DNA from: Actinocatenispora thailandica
GTDB lineage: Bacteria > Actinomycetota > Actinomycetes > Mycobacteriales > Micromonosporaceae
NCBI RefSeq assembly: GCF_016865425.1
Contig: NZ_AP023355.1
Coordinates: 4,090,198-4,154,197, forward strand
Direction of reading: 5' to 3'
DNA length: 64,000 nt
Part shown: positions 1-8,034 of the stretch, piece after piece
Layout: every line of letters begins with the position of its first letter
Position numbering within the stretch: the first letter of the stretch is position 1
Program-made: the position numbers and the translations under genes
Notes under the pieces: model-generated
The model's input: the letters and a program-made list of their open reading frames with translations, nothing else
Told to the model about the DNA's origin: nothing
The model's database searches: none

Positions 1-2
1 GG

Positions 3-962
3 CGGCTGCTGACGGTGGTGTTCGCGGTCGCCGCGGTGGTGACCGCGGCGCTGAGCCTGGACGCCACCGTGGTGCTGCTGACCCCGGTGGTGTTCCGCAC
101 CGCCGCGCTGCTGTCGGTGCGCGCCCGGCCGCACGTGTACGCGTGCACCCACCTGGCCAACTCCGCGTCGCTGCTGCTGCCGGTGTCGAACCTGACCAAC
201 CTGCTCGCGTTCGCCGCGTCGGGCCTGGGTTTCGTGTCGTTCACCGGGCTGATGGCGGTGCCGTGGCTGGCCGTGATCGCGGTGGAGTACCTGGTGTTCC
301 GCCGGTTCTTCGCCGCCGACCTGGGCACCCCGACGCACCCGGTGGCGCCGCTGCCGGTCGGCGCGCCGCCGGTGTTCGCGCTGACCGTACTGGCCGCGAC
401 GCTGGCCGGGTTCGCGGTGGCGGAGCCGTTCGGGATCGCGCCGGCCTGGGTCGCCGCGGCCGGCGCGGCCGTGCTCGCCGCCCGCCGGGTACGCCGGCCC
501 GCGGCACTGCTGCCCCTGGTCCGGGCGGCGAACCCGGGCTTCCTCGCGTTCGTGTTCGGCCTCGGCGTGGTGGTGCTCGCGGTACGCCGGGCCGGTCTCG
601 CCGCCCTGGTCGATGCGTTGGTACCCGGCGGTACCGGGCTGGTCGCGCTGCTCGCCGTCGCGGTGCTCGCCGCGGTGCTGGCCAACCTGGTCAACAACCT
701 GCCGGCCACCCTGGTGCTGGTGCCGGTCGTGGCGACACGACCCGGCCTGGTGCTCGCGGTGCTGCTCGGCGTCAACATCGGCCCGAACCTGACCTACGTC
801 GGGTCGCTCGCGACCCTGCTGTGGCGCCGGATCGTGCACGCGCACGATGCCCGGCCGGCCGCGGGCGAGTTCCTCCGGCTCGGCGTGTCGACCGTGCCGG
901 CGGGCCTCGTCGTCGCGACCGTCGCGCTATGGTGCGGGCTGCGGCTGACCGGAATCGGGTGA
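3..962 (+). CDS. ArsB/SLC13-type membrane permease, 5' end outside window
   Basis: Integral membrane transporter of the ArsB/SLC13 (ion transporter) superfamily, which exports arsenite or exchanges anions or sodium. The reading frame is open from base 3, so the true start lies to the left; the GTG at 15 is internal. Seen in the sequence: the family repeat LDATVVLLTPVVF near the visible N-terminus, then a run of hydrophobic helices, and a second half with LANLVNNLPATLVLVPVV followed by NIGPNLTYVGSLATLLW, which matches the ArsB C-terminal signature (GSLATLLW). About 320 residues are present, against about 420 for a whole ArsB. The stop lies 4 bases before the next gene, so the two are probably cotranscribed. 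Arsenite as substrate is not proven: no arsR or arsC is visible on this side. Confidence 0.8.
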   Translation, partial: RLLTVVFAVAAVVTAALSLDATVVLLTPVVFRTAALLSVRARPHVYACTHLANSASLLLPVSNLTNLLAFAASGLGFVSFTGLMAVPWLAVIAVEYLVFRRFFAADLGTPTHPVAPLPVGAPPVFALTVLAATLAGFAVAEPFGIAPAWVAAAGAAVLAARRVRRPAALLPLVRAANPGFLAFVFGLGVVVLAVRRAGLAALVDALVPGGTGLVALLAVAVLAAVLANLVNNLPATLVLVPVVATRPGLVLAVLLGVNIGPNLTYVGSLATLLWRRIVHAHDARPAAGEFLRLGVSTVPAGLVVATVALWCGLRLTGIG

Positions 963-966
963 TTCG

Positions 967-1578
967 ATGCGCATCGTGGCCTGGCTGCTGCCCGGCACCT
1001 GGGAGTCGGTGGTCGACGCGGCGGGCACCGCCGCCAACGGCGACGACGACGTGGTCCTGCTCGCCACGTCCGACGACCGGCTGGTGGAACTCGCCGGCGG
1101 CGCGGACGAGGCGCTGCTCGGCCGGGGTGGCCCCGATCCGCTCGATCGGTTCGGCGCCGAACAGGACCGCGCGGCGGAGCTGCTGCTCGACGCGGCGGCG
1201 GCCCGGCTGGGCCGCCGCGCCGACCGGCAGGCCCGCCGTTCCGGGCATCCGGAACGCGACGTGGTCGCCGCCTGCGACCGGGCCGGGCTGCTGGTGCTGG
1301 CCCGGGACGGCGACCACACCCGCCTGGGCCCTCCCAGCATCGCGCCGCCGACCCGGTTCGTCCTGGACCACGCACCCTGCCGGGTGCTGCTGGTCTGGCC
1401 GGACGAGCCGCCCGACCTCGGCACGCTGCCGCCCGCTCCCCCGCACCCGCCCGCGGCACCGCGGCCGCCGCACCCGCCGGCGCCACCCCGGCCGGCACGC
1501 CCACCGGCGCCACCGAAACCACCACGCCCACCGGCCCCGCCACCTCCACCGGCGCCGCCACGTCCACCGGCGCCGTGA
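967..1578 (+). CDS. UspA-like protein with long proline-rich tail
   Basis: A 203-residue soluble protein that looks like a divergent universal stress protein. The first 150 residues alternate strands and helices: MRIVAWLLPGTWESVVDAA at the start, a middle helix, a VVAACDRAGLLVLARDGDH segment and FVLDHAPCRVLLVWP at the end. The last of these is the typical UspA closing strand (the DHAPCPVLVVP type). I do not see a clean G-x2-G-x9-G(S/T) ATP loop, so ATP binding is uncertain. Residues from about 154 to the end are almost only Pro, Ala, Arg and His, a disordered polyproline tail. ATG start 4 bases after the permease stop, so it is probably the second gene of that operon. A hairpin lies just downstream (GTCCTGT at 1619-1625, ACAGGAC at 1642-1648). 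Confidence 0.6.
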   Translation: MRIVAWLLPGTWESVVDAAGTAANGDDDVVLLATSDDRLVELAGGADEALLGRGGPDPLDRFGAEQDRAAELLLDAAAARLGRRADRQARRSGHPERDVVAACDRAGLLVLARDGDHTRLGPPSIAPPTRFVLDHAPCRVLLVWPDEPPDLGTLPPAPPHPPAAPRPPHPPAPPRPARPPAPPKPPRPPAPPPPPAPPRPPAP

Positions 1579-1696
1579 CGCAACCTGCCGGTACCGGTCG
1601 GGGCTACCTGCCCTGACGGTCCTGTCCGCGGCAACTCCCGAACAGGACAGACGCATCACTTGGTGCACGTTCGACACCGGTCGGTAATATCTCTCC

Positions 1697-2323
1697 ATGG
1701 GAGACACCACATCCGGGACATCCGACAGCTCGGATGGCGGCGACCTGAAGCACCTCGGTGCCCTGGTCACCGTCATCGGCGGCGTGGTCTCGGTGCTGGT
1801 CGGCATCAACGCCCTCACCGGGTGGAACCCGCTGCGCTCGGTGTTGGCCGGGGCCAGCCCGTCGGCGACGCCCAGCACCACCTGGAGCCCGGTCGACGAC
1901 CACCCGAGCCGGGACACCGGGTACGTGCCACCCGCCGATCCGGTCGAGCCGGCCGACTCGCCGAGCCCGGACGAACCCGAGGACAGCCCGACGCCGAGCC
2001 CCAGCCCGGCCGAGGCCGCCCCGCTGTTCACGGTGTACTCGGAGGACTGGGGCGGCCGGTGCGATCCCGGCTGCCCGATGCGGGCCGTGTTCCAGAACCG
2101 CGGCGGCGCGGCCGGTACCGCGACCGCCACCTTCTATGTACTGCCCTTTGACGATCGCCAGCACTACCTGGCCTACTGCTCGGTGGTACTGCCGCGGACC
2201 GCGCACGGCGACCAGGCCGGCGCCGGCTGCACCGCGTACACCGCGACGCTCGGGCAGTGGTTCCGGGCCAACCCGGGCGGGCGGGTCGCGATGCAGGTCA
2301 GCGTGCACAACCCGGCGTCGTAG
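1697..2323 (+). CDS. Membrane-anchored protein with extracytoplasmic domain, unknown function
   Basis: Unrecognised 208-residue protein. Residues 1-17 are polar. Residues about 19-42 form one hydrophobic helix (LGALVTVIGGVVSVLVGINAL). Residues about 55-108 are a Pro/Ser/Asp/Glu-rich spacer, and about 110-208 form a compact domain with Cys residues (GRCDPGCPM, AYCSVV, AGCTAY) that could pair in an oxidising compartment. The likely topology is a short cytoplasmic tail, one membrane pass and an exported C-terminal domain. The upstream bases read TAATAT (1685-1690), six bases, then ATG, with no Shine-Dalgarno sequence: a strong candidate for a leaderless transcript. No enzyme motif is visible. 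Confidence 0.65.
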   Translation: MGDTTSGTSDSSDGGDLKHLGALVTVIGGVVSVLVGINALTGWNPLRSVLAGASPSATPSTTWSPVDDHPSRDTGYVPPADPVEPADSPSPDEPEDSPTPSPSPAEAAPLFTVYSEDWGGRCDPGCPMRAVFQNRGGAAGTATATFYVLPFDDRQHYLAYCSVVLPRTAHGDQAGAGCTAYTATLGQWFRANPGGRVAMQVSVHNPAS

Positions 2324-2357
2324 ACCGGCCCGCGCGCGGGCGCGGTACGGTGCCGGG

Positions 2358-2906
2358 ATGGGTGAGCGAAGGGCGGCGCCGCGGCGCGATGCGTTGCGGG
2401 AGCCGAGCACGGCGGTCGACGACCCGGGCGAGTTGCTTGCCGGGTTCCTCGACGGATACCGGGAAGCCTTGGCGCGCAAGCTGGACGGGCTGTCCGACGA
2501 GCAGCTCGTGGTCAGCCGGGTGCCGTCCGGCTGGTCACCGCTCGGGTTGGTCTGGCACCTGACCAACGTGGAACGCCGCTGGCTGCGCTGGGGCTTCGCC
2601 GGCGAGCGGCTCGACGACGTGTGGGCCGACGCCGACCCGGACAGCACCGACGTGCCGTGGCGGGTGCCGGCCGGGGCGACCGCGGCAAGCCTGCTGGCCG
2701 GGCACCGGGCCGAGGTCGAGCGGTGCCGGGCGGCGGTGGCCGGCCACGACATCACCGAGCGCGGCGCCGAGACCGGCCGGTTCGCCGACGACGAACCGAC
2801 CCCGACGCTCGGCTGGATCTACTGCCACCTCATCCAGGAGTACGCCCGGCACCTCGGCCACCTCGACATCACCCGGGAGCTCGCCGACGGGCACACCGGC
2901 GAGTGA
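2358..2906 (+). CDS. DinB-superfamily DUF664 protein (possible thiol transferase)
   Basis: A 182-residue protein of the DinB/YfiT four-helix superfamily, DUF664 branch; members bind a metal through three His residues and several use mycothiol or bacillithiol. Seen: WSPLGLVWHLTNVERRW (first His region) and WIYCHLIQEYARHLGHLDI (other His residues), followed by the typical ending ITRELADGHTGE. The ATG at 2358 was chosen because the family N-terminus (helix with LLAGFLDGYREAL) follows it. TACGGT at 2346-2351 lies six bases before it, the leaderless arrangement seen elsewhere here. The longer open frame upstream overlaps the previous gene and is a shadow. Substrate unknown. Confidence 0.8.
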   Translation: MGERRAAPRRDALREPSTAVDDPGELLAGFLDGYREALARKLDGLSDEQLVVSRVPSGWSPLGLVWHLTNVERRWLRWGFAGERLDDVWADADPDSTDVPWRVPAGATAASLLAGHRAEVERCRAAVAGHDITERGAETGRFADDEPTPTLGWIYCHLIQEYARHLGHLDITRELADGHTGE

Positions 2907-2978
2907 CCCCACCGCCGGTTCGCCCGCGATCCGGCTGCGGCGCAGGCAGAACGGCGCGCCGGCCGGTTCGGGCGTGGC

Positions 2979-3752
2979 TCAGCGGCCGGTGAAGGTGGCG
3001 GTGCGTTTCGCGACGAAGGCGGCGATGCCCTCGCGGCCGTCGGCCGAGGCGTACAGCCGGGCCAGCGCCGCCTGCTCGGCGGTGAGCGCGGCGTCGAGGT
3101 CCTGCCGGATACCGTCGTCGATCACCCGCTTCGCCTCCCGCACCGCGAGCGGTGCGCCGGCGGCGAGCTGGCCGGCGAACTGCGCCGCGGTGGTGGCGAG
3201 CTGGTCCGCCGGGACCAGCCGGGTCAGCAGGCCTCGCCGGTCCGCCTCGTCGGGATGCAGGGTGCGGCCGGTGAGCACCAGCTCCTTGGTCAGCCGGGTA
3301 CCCAGCGCGCGGGCCAACCGCTGGGTACCGCCACCACCCGGGATCAGGCCGAGCTTCACCTCCGGCAGCGCGAACCGGGCCCGCTCGGAGGCGACGATGA
3401 AGTCGCAGCACAGCGCGACCTCGAAGCCGCCACCGAAGGCGTACCCGTTGACCGCGGCGACGGTGGGCTGTGGCAGCGCGGCGAGCTCGTCGAACACCGA
3501 CCGGGACAGCCGCTGGTAGGCGTCGAACTCGGCGGCGCTGGCCCCGTCGTACTCGCCGATGTCGGCGCCGGCGATGAAGCCGCGACCGGTGCCGGTCAGG
3601 ACCACCGCCCGCACCGTGCCGTCGGCCCGGACCGCGCGCAGCCGCTCCCCCAGCTCGGCGACCATGGCCGCGGACAGCGCGCCGAGCGCCTCCTCGCGGT
3701 CGATCCGGATCGTCAGTACCGCGCCGTCGCGTTCGATCACCAGGTTGCTCAT
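2979..3752 (-). CDS. Enoyl-CoA hydratase/isomerase family protein
   Basis: A 257-residue crotonase-fold enzyme that would hydrate or isomerise an acyl-CoA in the cytoplasm. Both oxyanion-hole segments are visible (GRGFIAGADIGEY and NGYAFGGGFEVALCCDF). So are the two catalytic glutamates of true hydratases: Glu in GGGFEVALCCD and Glu in FALPEVKLGLIPGGGGTQRL. The C-terminal helix ends in FVAKRTATFTGR. It is the last gene of the minus-strand operon that starts at 10763. Its ATG overlaps the stop of the CoA-transferase gene by four bases (ATGA, 3749-3752), so translation is probably coupled. Together with the ligase, MaoC and CoA-transferase genes it fits a beta-oxidation-like pathway for an imported carboxylic acid. 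Confidence 0.9.
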   Translation of the reverse strand: MSNLVIERDGAVLTIRIDREEALGALSAAMVAELGERLRAVRADGTVRAVVLTGTGRGFIAGADIGEYDGASAAEFDAYQRLSRSVFDELAALPQPTVAAVNGYAFGGGFEVALCCDFIVASERARFALPEVKLGLIPGGGGTQRLARALGTRLTKELVLTGRTLHPDEADRRGLLTRLVPADQLATTAAQFAGQLAAGAPLAVREAKRVIDDGIRQDLDAALTAEQAALARLYASADGREGIAAFVAKRTATFTGR

Positions 3753-4945
3753 CCGACCGCTCCCTGCGCCCGCAGCGTGGCCAGCTCGTCGTCGGTGAGC
3801 ACCTCGGCGAGGACCTCGTCGGTGTGCTGGCCGGCGATCGGCGGCGGCATCCGCAGCTGCCAGGGCGTGCCGGACAGCCGTACCGGGCAGCCGATCAGCT
3901 CCAGCCGCCCGTGGCTCGGGTGGTCGACCGTGACGATCAGGTCGTGCTCCTGCTCGCGCAGCTCGTCGACCGCCTCGGCGGTGGTACGCACCCGGGCGCA
4001 CCAGATGCCCGCCCCGAGCAGCGTGGCGACCAGCTCGTCGGCCGGCCGGCGTGCGGTGGCCGCCTCCAGCGCGGTCTTGACCGCGTCCCGGTCGGCCCAC
4101 GCGTCGGCGTCGTCGAGGCCGGCCACGCCGAGCAGCTCGGCCACCTTCGGTACCGGCGCCATCGCGATCGCGACGTGGCCGTCGGCGGCGGCGTACACCC
4201 CGAACGGGGCGGACAGCCACGCCTGGCCGACGCCGGCGGCGGAGCGGTGCCACTGCTGCCGCTGGTTGACCAGCGCGGAGATCTCCTGGCACTGCAACGC
4301 GATCGCGGTCGAGTACAGGTCGACCTCCACCCGCTGCCCGATCCCGTGCCGTTCCCGCGCCACCAGCGCGGCGAGGATGCCGTTGGACAGGGTCAGCGCG
4401 GTCGAGGCGTCCACGATGGACGTACCGGCCGGGGTCGGCGGGTCGCCGGCCCGGCCGCCGGCCGCGGCGAGCCCGGACATGGCCTGGATCAACAGGTCCT
4501 GGCCGGGCCGCCCCTCCCTGGCGAAAACGGTGTCCTGACCCCACCCGGAGCCGGAGCAGTAGATGATGTCCGGTTTCACCGCGCGCAGGTCGTCGTAGCC
4601 CAGGCCGAGCCGGTCCAGCACGCCGGGCCGGAAGTTCTCCACCACCACGTCGCAGGTCGCGGCCAGCCGCAGCAGCGCGTCCCGGCCGGCCGGCGACTTG
4701 AGGTCGACGGCGACCGACCGCTTGTTGCGGTTCATCGCGAGGAACGCGGCGGAGTCGGCGGCGCCGGTGTCGCCGGCCGGCCGTACCAGCTCACCCATCA
4801 TCTCCAGTCGCCGCTCCCACTCGCCGTCCCGGCGCTCGACCTTGATCACGTCGGCGCCGAGGTCGGCGAGCAGCTGGGTGGCGTACGGGCCGAGCATCAT
4901 CTGGGTGAAGTCCAGGATGCGAAGGCCGTCCAGGGCTGCGGGCAT
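3749..4945 (-). CDS. Class III CoA-transferase (CaiB/BaiF family)
   Basis: A 398-residue family III CoA-transferase, which moves CoA between carboxylic acids (carnitine, formyl, succinyl or aryl acids in known members). Seen: N-terminal LDGLRILDFTQMMLGPYATQLL, LGADVIKVER, the NRNKRSVAVDLK loop, VVENFRPGVLDRLGLGYD, YCSGSGWGQ and the catalytic-Asp segment RPGQDLLIQAMSGL. All are family hallmarks in the usual order and the length is normal. The ATG at 4945 follows a good ribosome site (AGGAAGGGG, about 8 bases upstream). It sits 14 bases after the MFS stop and overlaps the hydratase start by four bases. It would activate the imported acid by CoA exchange, alongside the ATP-dependent ligase in the same operon; the acid itself cannot be read from sequence. 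Confidence 0.92.
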   Translation of the reverse strand: MPAALDGLRILDFTQMMLGPYATQLLADLGADVIKVERRDGEWERRLEMMGELVRPAGDTGAADSAAFLAMNRNKRSVAVDLKSPAGRDALLRLAATCDVVVENFRPGVLDRLGLGYDDLRAVKPDIIYCSGSGWGQDTVFAREGRPGQDLLIQAMSGLAAAGGRAGDPPTPAGTSIVDASTALTLSNGILAALVARERHGIGQRVEVDLYSTAIALQCQEISALVNQRQQWHRSAAGVGQAWLSAPFGVYAAADGHVAIAMAPVPKVAELLGVAGLDDADAWADRDAVKTALEAATARRPADELVATLLGAGIWCARVRTTAEAVDELREQEHDLIVTVDHPSHGRLELIGCPVRLSGTPWQLRMPPPIAGQHTDEVLAEVLTDDELATLRAQGAVG

Positions 4946-4959
4946 CGGTCGTCCCCTTC

Positions 4960-6297
4960 CTACGATGCCGCCGCGGCGGCGGGTTCGGTGCTCGGCACGT
5001 GCTTGCGGCGGTCCCGGCCGAGCACGGCGAGCAGGACGGCCGGTACCGCGACCACGATCGCGGACACCACGAACGACAGCTCCCAGGAGCCGGTGGCGTC
5101 CACCACGTAGCCCAGCACGATCGGCGCGATGATGCCGGCGATGTTCGCGATGAAGTGCACGAACCCGGAGACCGAGCCGAACCGCCGGAACGGGATCACC
5201 GGCCCGATGATGGCGAAGAACTGCGCCCCGACGATGTACAGGACGAACACGGTGACGGCCATCAGCGCGACCGCGCCGTACGCGGAGTGCACGATGCCGA
5301 CCGGCCCGAACGCGCACGCCACCAGCAGCAGGCCGACCACCGTGGTCCACTTGCGGGAGTTGAACAGTCCGATCCGGCGCCCCAGCGCGTCGGTGAACAC
5401 GCCGCCGAGCGCCAGCCCGACGAAACCGCACAGCCACGGGATCGAGCCGGTCACCGCGATCTGCGACAGGTCGAGGTGGTGCGCCTCGTGCAGGAAGTCC
5501 GGGAACCAGGTGAGGAACGTGAACAGCACCCAGGAGTAGCCGAAGTAGGTCAGCGCGGTGGCGAGTACCAGCGGCATCCGCAGGTAGCCGAGCAGGCTCC
5601 GCTCCGGCTCGTCGGAGGCGGTCAGCGCCTGTTCGTGGGCGGCGGCGTCGGTCCGCATCTCCTCGACCTCGGCCGGCCGTACCCACGGGTGCGCCTCCGG
5701 GCGGTCCCGGACCACGACCCACCAGCCGACCAGGAACAGCACCCCGATCGCGCCGAGGATGACGAACGGTGCGCGCCAGTTGCCGTCGAACGCCTCGATC
5801 AGCGCCACCACGATCGGGGTACCGACCGCGCCGCCGAGCGGGGTGGACGCCTGGGACAGGCCCAGCGAGGTGCCGAGCCTGCGCTGCGGGAACCAGTTCG
5901 ACATGGTCTTCGCGGTCACCGATGCCTGCGGCCCCTCGCCGAACCCGAACAGGAACCGGATCACCATGAAACTGACGAAGCCGAAGCCGGCCGCGGTCAG
6001 CGCGGTGAACAGCGACCACCAGCCGACCGCGAGCGCCATCACCTTGCGCGGGCCGAACCTGTCGGAGGTGGCGCCGCCGATGAAGCAGAACGGCGCGTAG
6101 CCGAGCGAGAACACCGCGGCGATCCAGCCCCAGGTGCCCTTGCTGAAGCCGTACTCGGCGATGATCAGCGGTGCGGCGACCCCGATCGCCGCCCGGTCGG
6201 CGTAGTTGAGCCCCAGCACCAGGAAGTTCATGCTCAGTACCGCCCAGCGGTACCGGAACCGGGTGCCGTCGGCGGTTGCCGGAGTCGCGGCGCTCAT
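4960..6297 (-). CDS. MFS transporter, anion:cation symporter-like
   Basis: A 445-residue, twelve-helix major facilitator transporter. The first helix reads FLVLGLNYADRAAIGVAAP, the R/D-x-x-N-type start typical of the anion:cation symporter family (hexuronate, phthalate and tartrate carriers). The loop 2-3 signature is GGATSDRFGPRKVMALA, with a matching GGVFTDALGRRIGLF between helices 8 and 9. ATG at 6297 was chosen over a start 18 codons upstream because it has a strong ribosome site (GGAGGAA, 6 bases away) and the upstream extension is polar and family-atypical. The C-terminus is a short charged plus poly-Ala tail. In this operon it most likely imports the organic anion that the CoA-transferase and ligase activate. 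Confidence 0.9.
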   Translation of the reverse strand: MSAATPATADGTRFRYRWAVLSMNFLVLGLNYADRAAIGVAAPLIIAEYGFSKGTWGWIAAVFSLGYAPFCFIGGATSDRFGPRKVMALAVGWWSLFTALTAAGFGFVSFMVIRFLFGFGEGPQASVTAKTMSNWFPQRRLGTSLGLSQASTPLGGAVGTPIVVALIEAFDGNWRAPFVILGAIGVLFLVGWWVVVRDRPEAHPWVRPAEVEEMRTDAAAHEQALTASDEPERSLLGYLRMPLVLATALTYFGYSWVLFTFLTWFPDFLHEAHHLDLSQIAVTGSIPWLCGFVGLALGGVFTDALGRRIGLFNSRKWTTVVGLLLVACAFGPVGIVHSAYGAVALMAVTVFVLYIVGAQFFAIIGPVIPFRRFGSVSGFVHFIANIAGIIAPIVLGYVVDATGSWELSFVVSAIVVAVPAVLLAVLGRDRRKHVPSTEPAAAAAS

Positions 6298-6405
6298 GGC
6301 CGTTCCTCCTTCGCCGGAACGCGCCGGAGGCACGTACCCGCGGGACACCACTGCTCGACTCGCTGACGCTCGTTCATGACGGCACCTTTCGGTGAGGGGA
6401 GGGGG

Positions 6406-8034
6406 TCACTGGCCGACGTGCCGCTCGTGCCGGGCCCAGGCCGCGGCGCGCAGCGCGCGGCGGGCGACCTTGCCGGTACTGGAGGTGGGCAGCGAGTCGG
6501 CGATCTCGACCTGCAACGGTTTCTTGTAGCTGGCCAGCCGGTCCCGGCAGGCCTGGACGACGTCCGCTGTGGACAGTGCGGCGCCGGCGGCCGGTACCAC
6601 CAGCGCCGCCACGGCCTCGCCCCACCGCTCGTGCGATACCCCGAAGACGACGACGTCGGCGACCTCGGGCAGTTCGGCGATGGCACGCTCCACTTCGGAC
6701 GGGTAGACGGTGAAGCCGCCGGACACGATCACGTCGGAGATCCGGTCGACCAGGTACAGGTAGCCGTCGGCGTCGATGCGGCCGACATCGCCGGTGCGGA
6801 ACCAGCCGCCCGGCGTGCGCGCCGCCGCGGTCGCCTCCGGCCGGGCCCAGTAGCCGGGCAGCACGCAGTCTCCCCGCAGCCACACCTCGCCGATCGGCTC
6901 CGAACTGGCGGCACCGTCCACATCGGACCCACCGGTGGCGGTGGCGGGTCCGGCCCCGCCCTGGCCGACGGAGCCGGTTGCGGCCGCCTCGGGCGGTTGC
7001 CCGTCGGCGGGCACGATGCGGATCTCCACCTCGGGGGTGGGGCGGCCGGCGGCGGCGAGCCGGGGCCCGCCCGCCGCGTGGTCGCGGGCGTCCAGCACGG
7101 TGACCGGGGCGAGCGCCTCGCTCAGGCCGTAGCACTGGTAGAGCACCGTACCGAACACCTGCTGGGCGCGGGCCGCGGCGGGCGCCGAGATGCCCGACCC
7201 GCCGTACGGGATCGCGCGCAGGCAGCCGAGATCGTCGCGCCCGGCGGCCGCCTCGGTGAGCGACTTGAGCATCGTCGGCACGCTCGGCAGTACCGTCGCG
7301 CCGTGGCGTGCCACGGTGTCCAGCACCGCACCGGGGTCGAACCGGCGCACCGGTACCGCGGCGCCGCCGCGCAGCGTGACCGCGGTGCCCACCGAGCCGC
7401 CGAAGTGGCTCATCGGCGCCGCGTGCACCGCCACGTCACCGGGTCCCAGCGGCGGCAGCGCGGCCCAGAACCCGCGCAGCATCGCCACCCAGCCACGCTG
7501 GCTGACCATCGCGCCCTTCGGCCGCCCGGTGGAGCCGGACGTGTACATCAGCGCGGCCAGGTCGTCGGCGCCGGGCAGCGGCCGGTCCGGCCAGCGGTCC
7601 GGCACGCCCGGCTCGGCCAGCGCGGCGGCCTCGGCCGCCGGGAGCACGACGGTACGAGCCGTCGCCTCGTCCCGGTGCAGCAGGTCACGCACCGCGGGAG
7701 CGGCGGCCGGCTCGCAGACGACCAGCGCGGCGGCGCAGTCGGCGGCGATGCCGGCGATCTCGCGCGGATGCAGCCGCTCCGACACCGCCACCCGGACCAG
7801 CCCGGAACCGAACAGGGCATGCTCGCAGAGCATCAACTCCGCGCAGTTGGCGAGCGCGAGCAGCACCCGGTCGCCGGCGCGCAGCCCGCGCCGGTCCAGC
7901 CGGTACGCGATGCGACGGGCGGCGGCGCCGAGCGCGGCGAAGTCGAGCCCGCCGGACGCGCCGAGCACCGCGGGCGCCGACGGGTACCGTTCGTGCGCCC
8001 GCCGGGTCAGTACCGCCAGGGTGGTGTCGGTCAT
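6406..8034 (-). CDS. AMP-dependent acyl-CoA ligase
   Basis: A 542-residue ANL-superfamily acyl-CoA synthetase: acid + ATP + CoA to acyl-CoA + AMP + PPi. Seen in order: P-loop-like LMYTSGSTGRPKGAMVSQRG, YQCYGLSEALAPV, the Asp motif WFRTGDVGRIDADGYLYLVD, hinge RISDVIVSGGFTVYPSEVE, and the catalytic lysine near the end in PTSSTGKVARRALR. Between about residues 350 and 385 there is a Gly/Ala/Ser-rich insertion just before GEVWLRGD that most relatives lack. The ATG at 8034 overlaps the stop of the upstream solute-binding-protein gene (ATGA, 8031-8034), which decides the start. A gap of 108 bases separates it from the MFS gene; I see no strong hairpin there. Confidence 0.9.
   Translation of the reverse strand: MTDTTLAVLTRRAHERYPSAPAVLGASGGLDFAALGAAARRIAYRLDRRGLRAGDRVLLALANCAELMLCEHALFGSGLVRVAVSERLHPREIAGIAADCAAALVVCEPAAAPAVRDLLHRDEATARTVVLPAAEAAALAEPGVPDRWPDRPLPGADDLAALMYTSGSTGRPKGAMVSQRGWVAMLRGFWAALPPLGPGDVAVHAAPMSHFGGSVGTAVTLRGGAAVPVRRFDPGAVLDTVARHGATVLPSVPTMLKSLTEAAAGRDDLGCLRAIPYGGSGISAPAAARAQQVFGTVLYQCYGLSEALAPVTVLDARDHAAGGPRLAAAGRPTPEVEIRIVPADGQPPEAAATGSVGQGGAGPATATGGSDVDGAASSEPIGEVWLRGDCVLPGYWARPEATAAARTPGGWFRTGDVGRIDADGYLYLVDRISDVIVSGGFTVYPSEVERAIAELPEVADVVVFGVSHERWGEAVAALVVPAAGAALSTADVVQACRDRLASYKKPLQVEIADSLPTSSTGKVARRALRAAAWARHERHVGQ

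Noticed and set aside
4999-6366. Plus-strand open frame opposite the MFS gene
   Set aside because: Antisense shadow rich in Arg, Asp, His and Pro; the MFS gene has all transporter signatures.
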